48,187 nt of DNA from 40CM-4-65-16 sp035279785 (GTDB lineage: Bacteria; Chloroflexota; Dormibacteria; Dormibacterales; Dormibacteraceae): positions 1 through 48,187 of the forward strand of contig DATEHC010000112.1 in assembly GCA_035279785.1 (NCBI GenBank), given 5' to 3'. Shown here in pieces: positions 47,674 through 48,187 of this stretch. The notes under the pieces were generated by a model that saw only the letters and a list, made by a program, of their open reading frames with translations, searched no databases and was not told the DNA's origin. Both the position numbers and the translations under genes were made by a program. Numbering within the stretch: the first letter of the stretch is position 1; each line of letters begins with the position of its first letter.

Positions 47674-48187
47674 CGCTCGACAGCACGACGCTCGCCCACT
47701 CCGACGTGGTCCCGCAGCGCGCGCGCATCCTTCGGTTTCCGCGCAACCCGAAGGTCATCACGGGCCTGGTGATCCTGGGCCTGTTCGCGCTCGTCGCGAT
47801 CTTCGGCCACTTTCTCGAGCCGTACTCGCCAAACCGAACCGACACCCAGAACTGGGTGCAGCACGTGCTCGTGCCGGGCACTGGTGGCGACACGGGGTTC
47901 CCCGCCAGCTACTACCCGCTTCCATTTGGCCCGTCGGCGGCTCACTGGCTCGGCACCACGGCCTTCGCGCAGGACGTGCTCTCGCAGCTCCTCGCCTCGA
48001 CCTTCGCGACGATGTTCGTCGGGCTCATCGCCGCCGCGATCGCGACGGTCCTCTCGATCCTCTTCGGAGTGACCGCGGGATATATCGGTGGCGGCACGGA
48101 CGAAGGGCTTTCGCTCGTGGCCAACGTCTTTCTCGCCATCCCCGGCCTGCCGCTGCTGATCGTGCTCGCCGACTACGTGCCGTCCGC
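47670..48187 (+). CDS. ABC transporter permease, DppC/OppC type (3' end outside window)
   Basis: ATG at 47670 overlaps the previous stop (ATGA); the frame is open to the last base (172 codons visible). N-terminal cytoplasmic part, then a helix (VITGLVILGLFALVAIFGHF), the OppC_N-type L-E-P-Y-S-P-N-R segment, H-W-L-G-T-T-A-F-A-Q-D-V-L-S-Q (family H-x-L-G-T-D-x-x-G-R-D variant) and the start of the membrane core. It pairs with the DppB-type subunit; the binding protein and ATPases should lie beyond the window. Confidence 0.92.
   Translation, partial: MTLDSTTLAHSDVVPQRARILRFPRNPKVITGLVILGLFALVAIFGHFLEPYSPNRTDTQNWVQHVLVPGTGGDTGFPASYYPLPFGPSAAHWLGTTAFAQDVLSQLLASTFATMFVGLIAAAIATVLSILFGVTAGYIGGGTDEGLSLVANVFLAIPGLPLLIVLADYVPS

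Overview
The window is one continuous stretch of GC-rich bacterial chromosome, densely coded, with many overlapping start/stop codons (ATGA, GTGA), frequent GTG and TTG starts, and several genes whose start codon sits only a few bases after a -10-like hexamer (probable leaderless mRNAs). Several traits fit a monoderm, high-GC Terrabacteria lineage: a type IV pilus locus without a secretin, heme genes of the coproporphyrin-dependent type (HemQ plus ferrochelatase), many LuxR/NarL regulators, an AfsR/BTAD-type regulator, a DUF4242 protein and a YwaF-like protein. My best guess is Chloroflexota or Candidatus Dormibacterota, with Actinobacteriota as an alternative. This is inference; there is no rRNA or tRNA in the window to settle it.

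Layout. (1) Bases 1-10.4 kb: the end of a PKD-repeat surface protein, then a type IV pilus locus. pilT is on the plus strand. On the minus strand, in transcription order, are pilB, pilC, a pilV-like prepilin, a pilW-like prepilin, a pilX-like prepilin fused to a beta-propeller-like domain, pilM, a 56-residue membrane micro-protein, the major pilin pilA and a prepilin peptidase that has only its N-terminal domain. A LuxR-type regulator with a degenerate receiver overlaps the 5' end of pilB. (2) 11.4-14.2 kb: a small membrane protein, a NarL-type response regulator, and a soluble histidine kinase/response regulator pair. (3) 14.2-20.7 kb: an unknown membrane protein, a LysM lipoprotein, a PlsC-type acyltransferase, an M29-like aminopeptidase and FtsH, then a divergent DyP peroxidase. 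(4) 20.7-29.4 kb: small unknown proteins, a 1125-residue BTAD/cyclase/NTPase/TPR regulator, a YwaF-like membrane protein with a cytochrome P450, and YceI divergent from a MarR regulator. (5) 29.4-35.4 kb: an MBL-fold protein, then the tight heme operon hemC, hemD-hemB (fused), hemQ, hemE, hemH. (6) 35.4-45.5 kb: a GH38 alpha-mannosidase, a DUF347 membrane protein, a DUF4242 protein with a secreted partner, a hydrolase/cyclase-like/LuxR fusion, marR with an MFS exporter, prolyl aminopeptidase and an unknown protein. (7) 45.5 kb to the end: a LacI regulator with a strong promoter and a tandem palindromic operator, followed without a gap by two oligopeptide/oligosaccharide-type ABC permeases, the second running off the window.

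The most unusual signals are: a short GC-rich repeat (21-24 bases, four copies in 7.6 kb) that sits in frame inside hemB, forms the C-terminus of a LuxR-family gene and lies at the first codons of the mannosidase; the reduced pilus parts (micro-protein in the pilN/pilO position, one-domain prepilin peptidase, prepilin-propeller fusion, pseudo-receiver regulator coupled to pilB); the hemD-hemB fusion; and two multidomain regulators with altered cyclase active sites. No rRNA, tRNA, CRISPR array, transposase or phage gene was seen.
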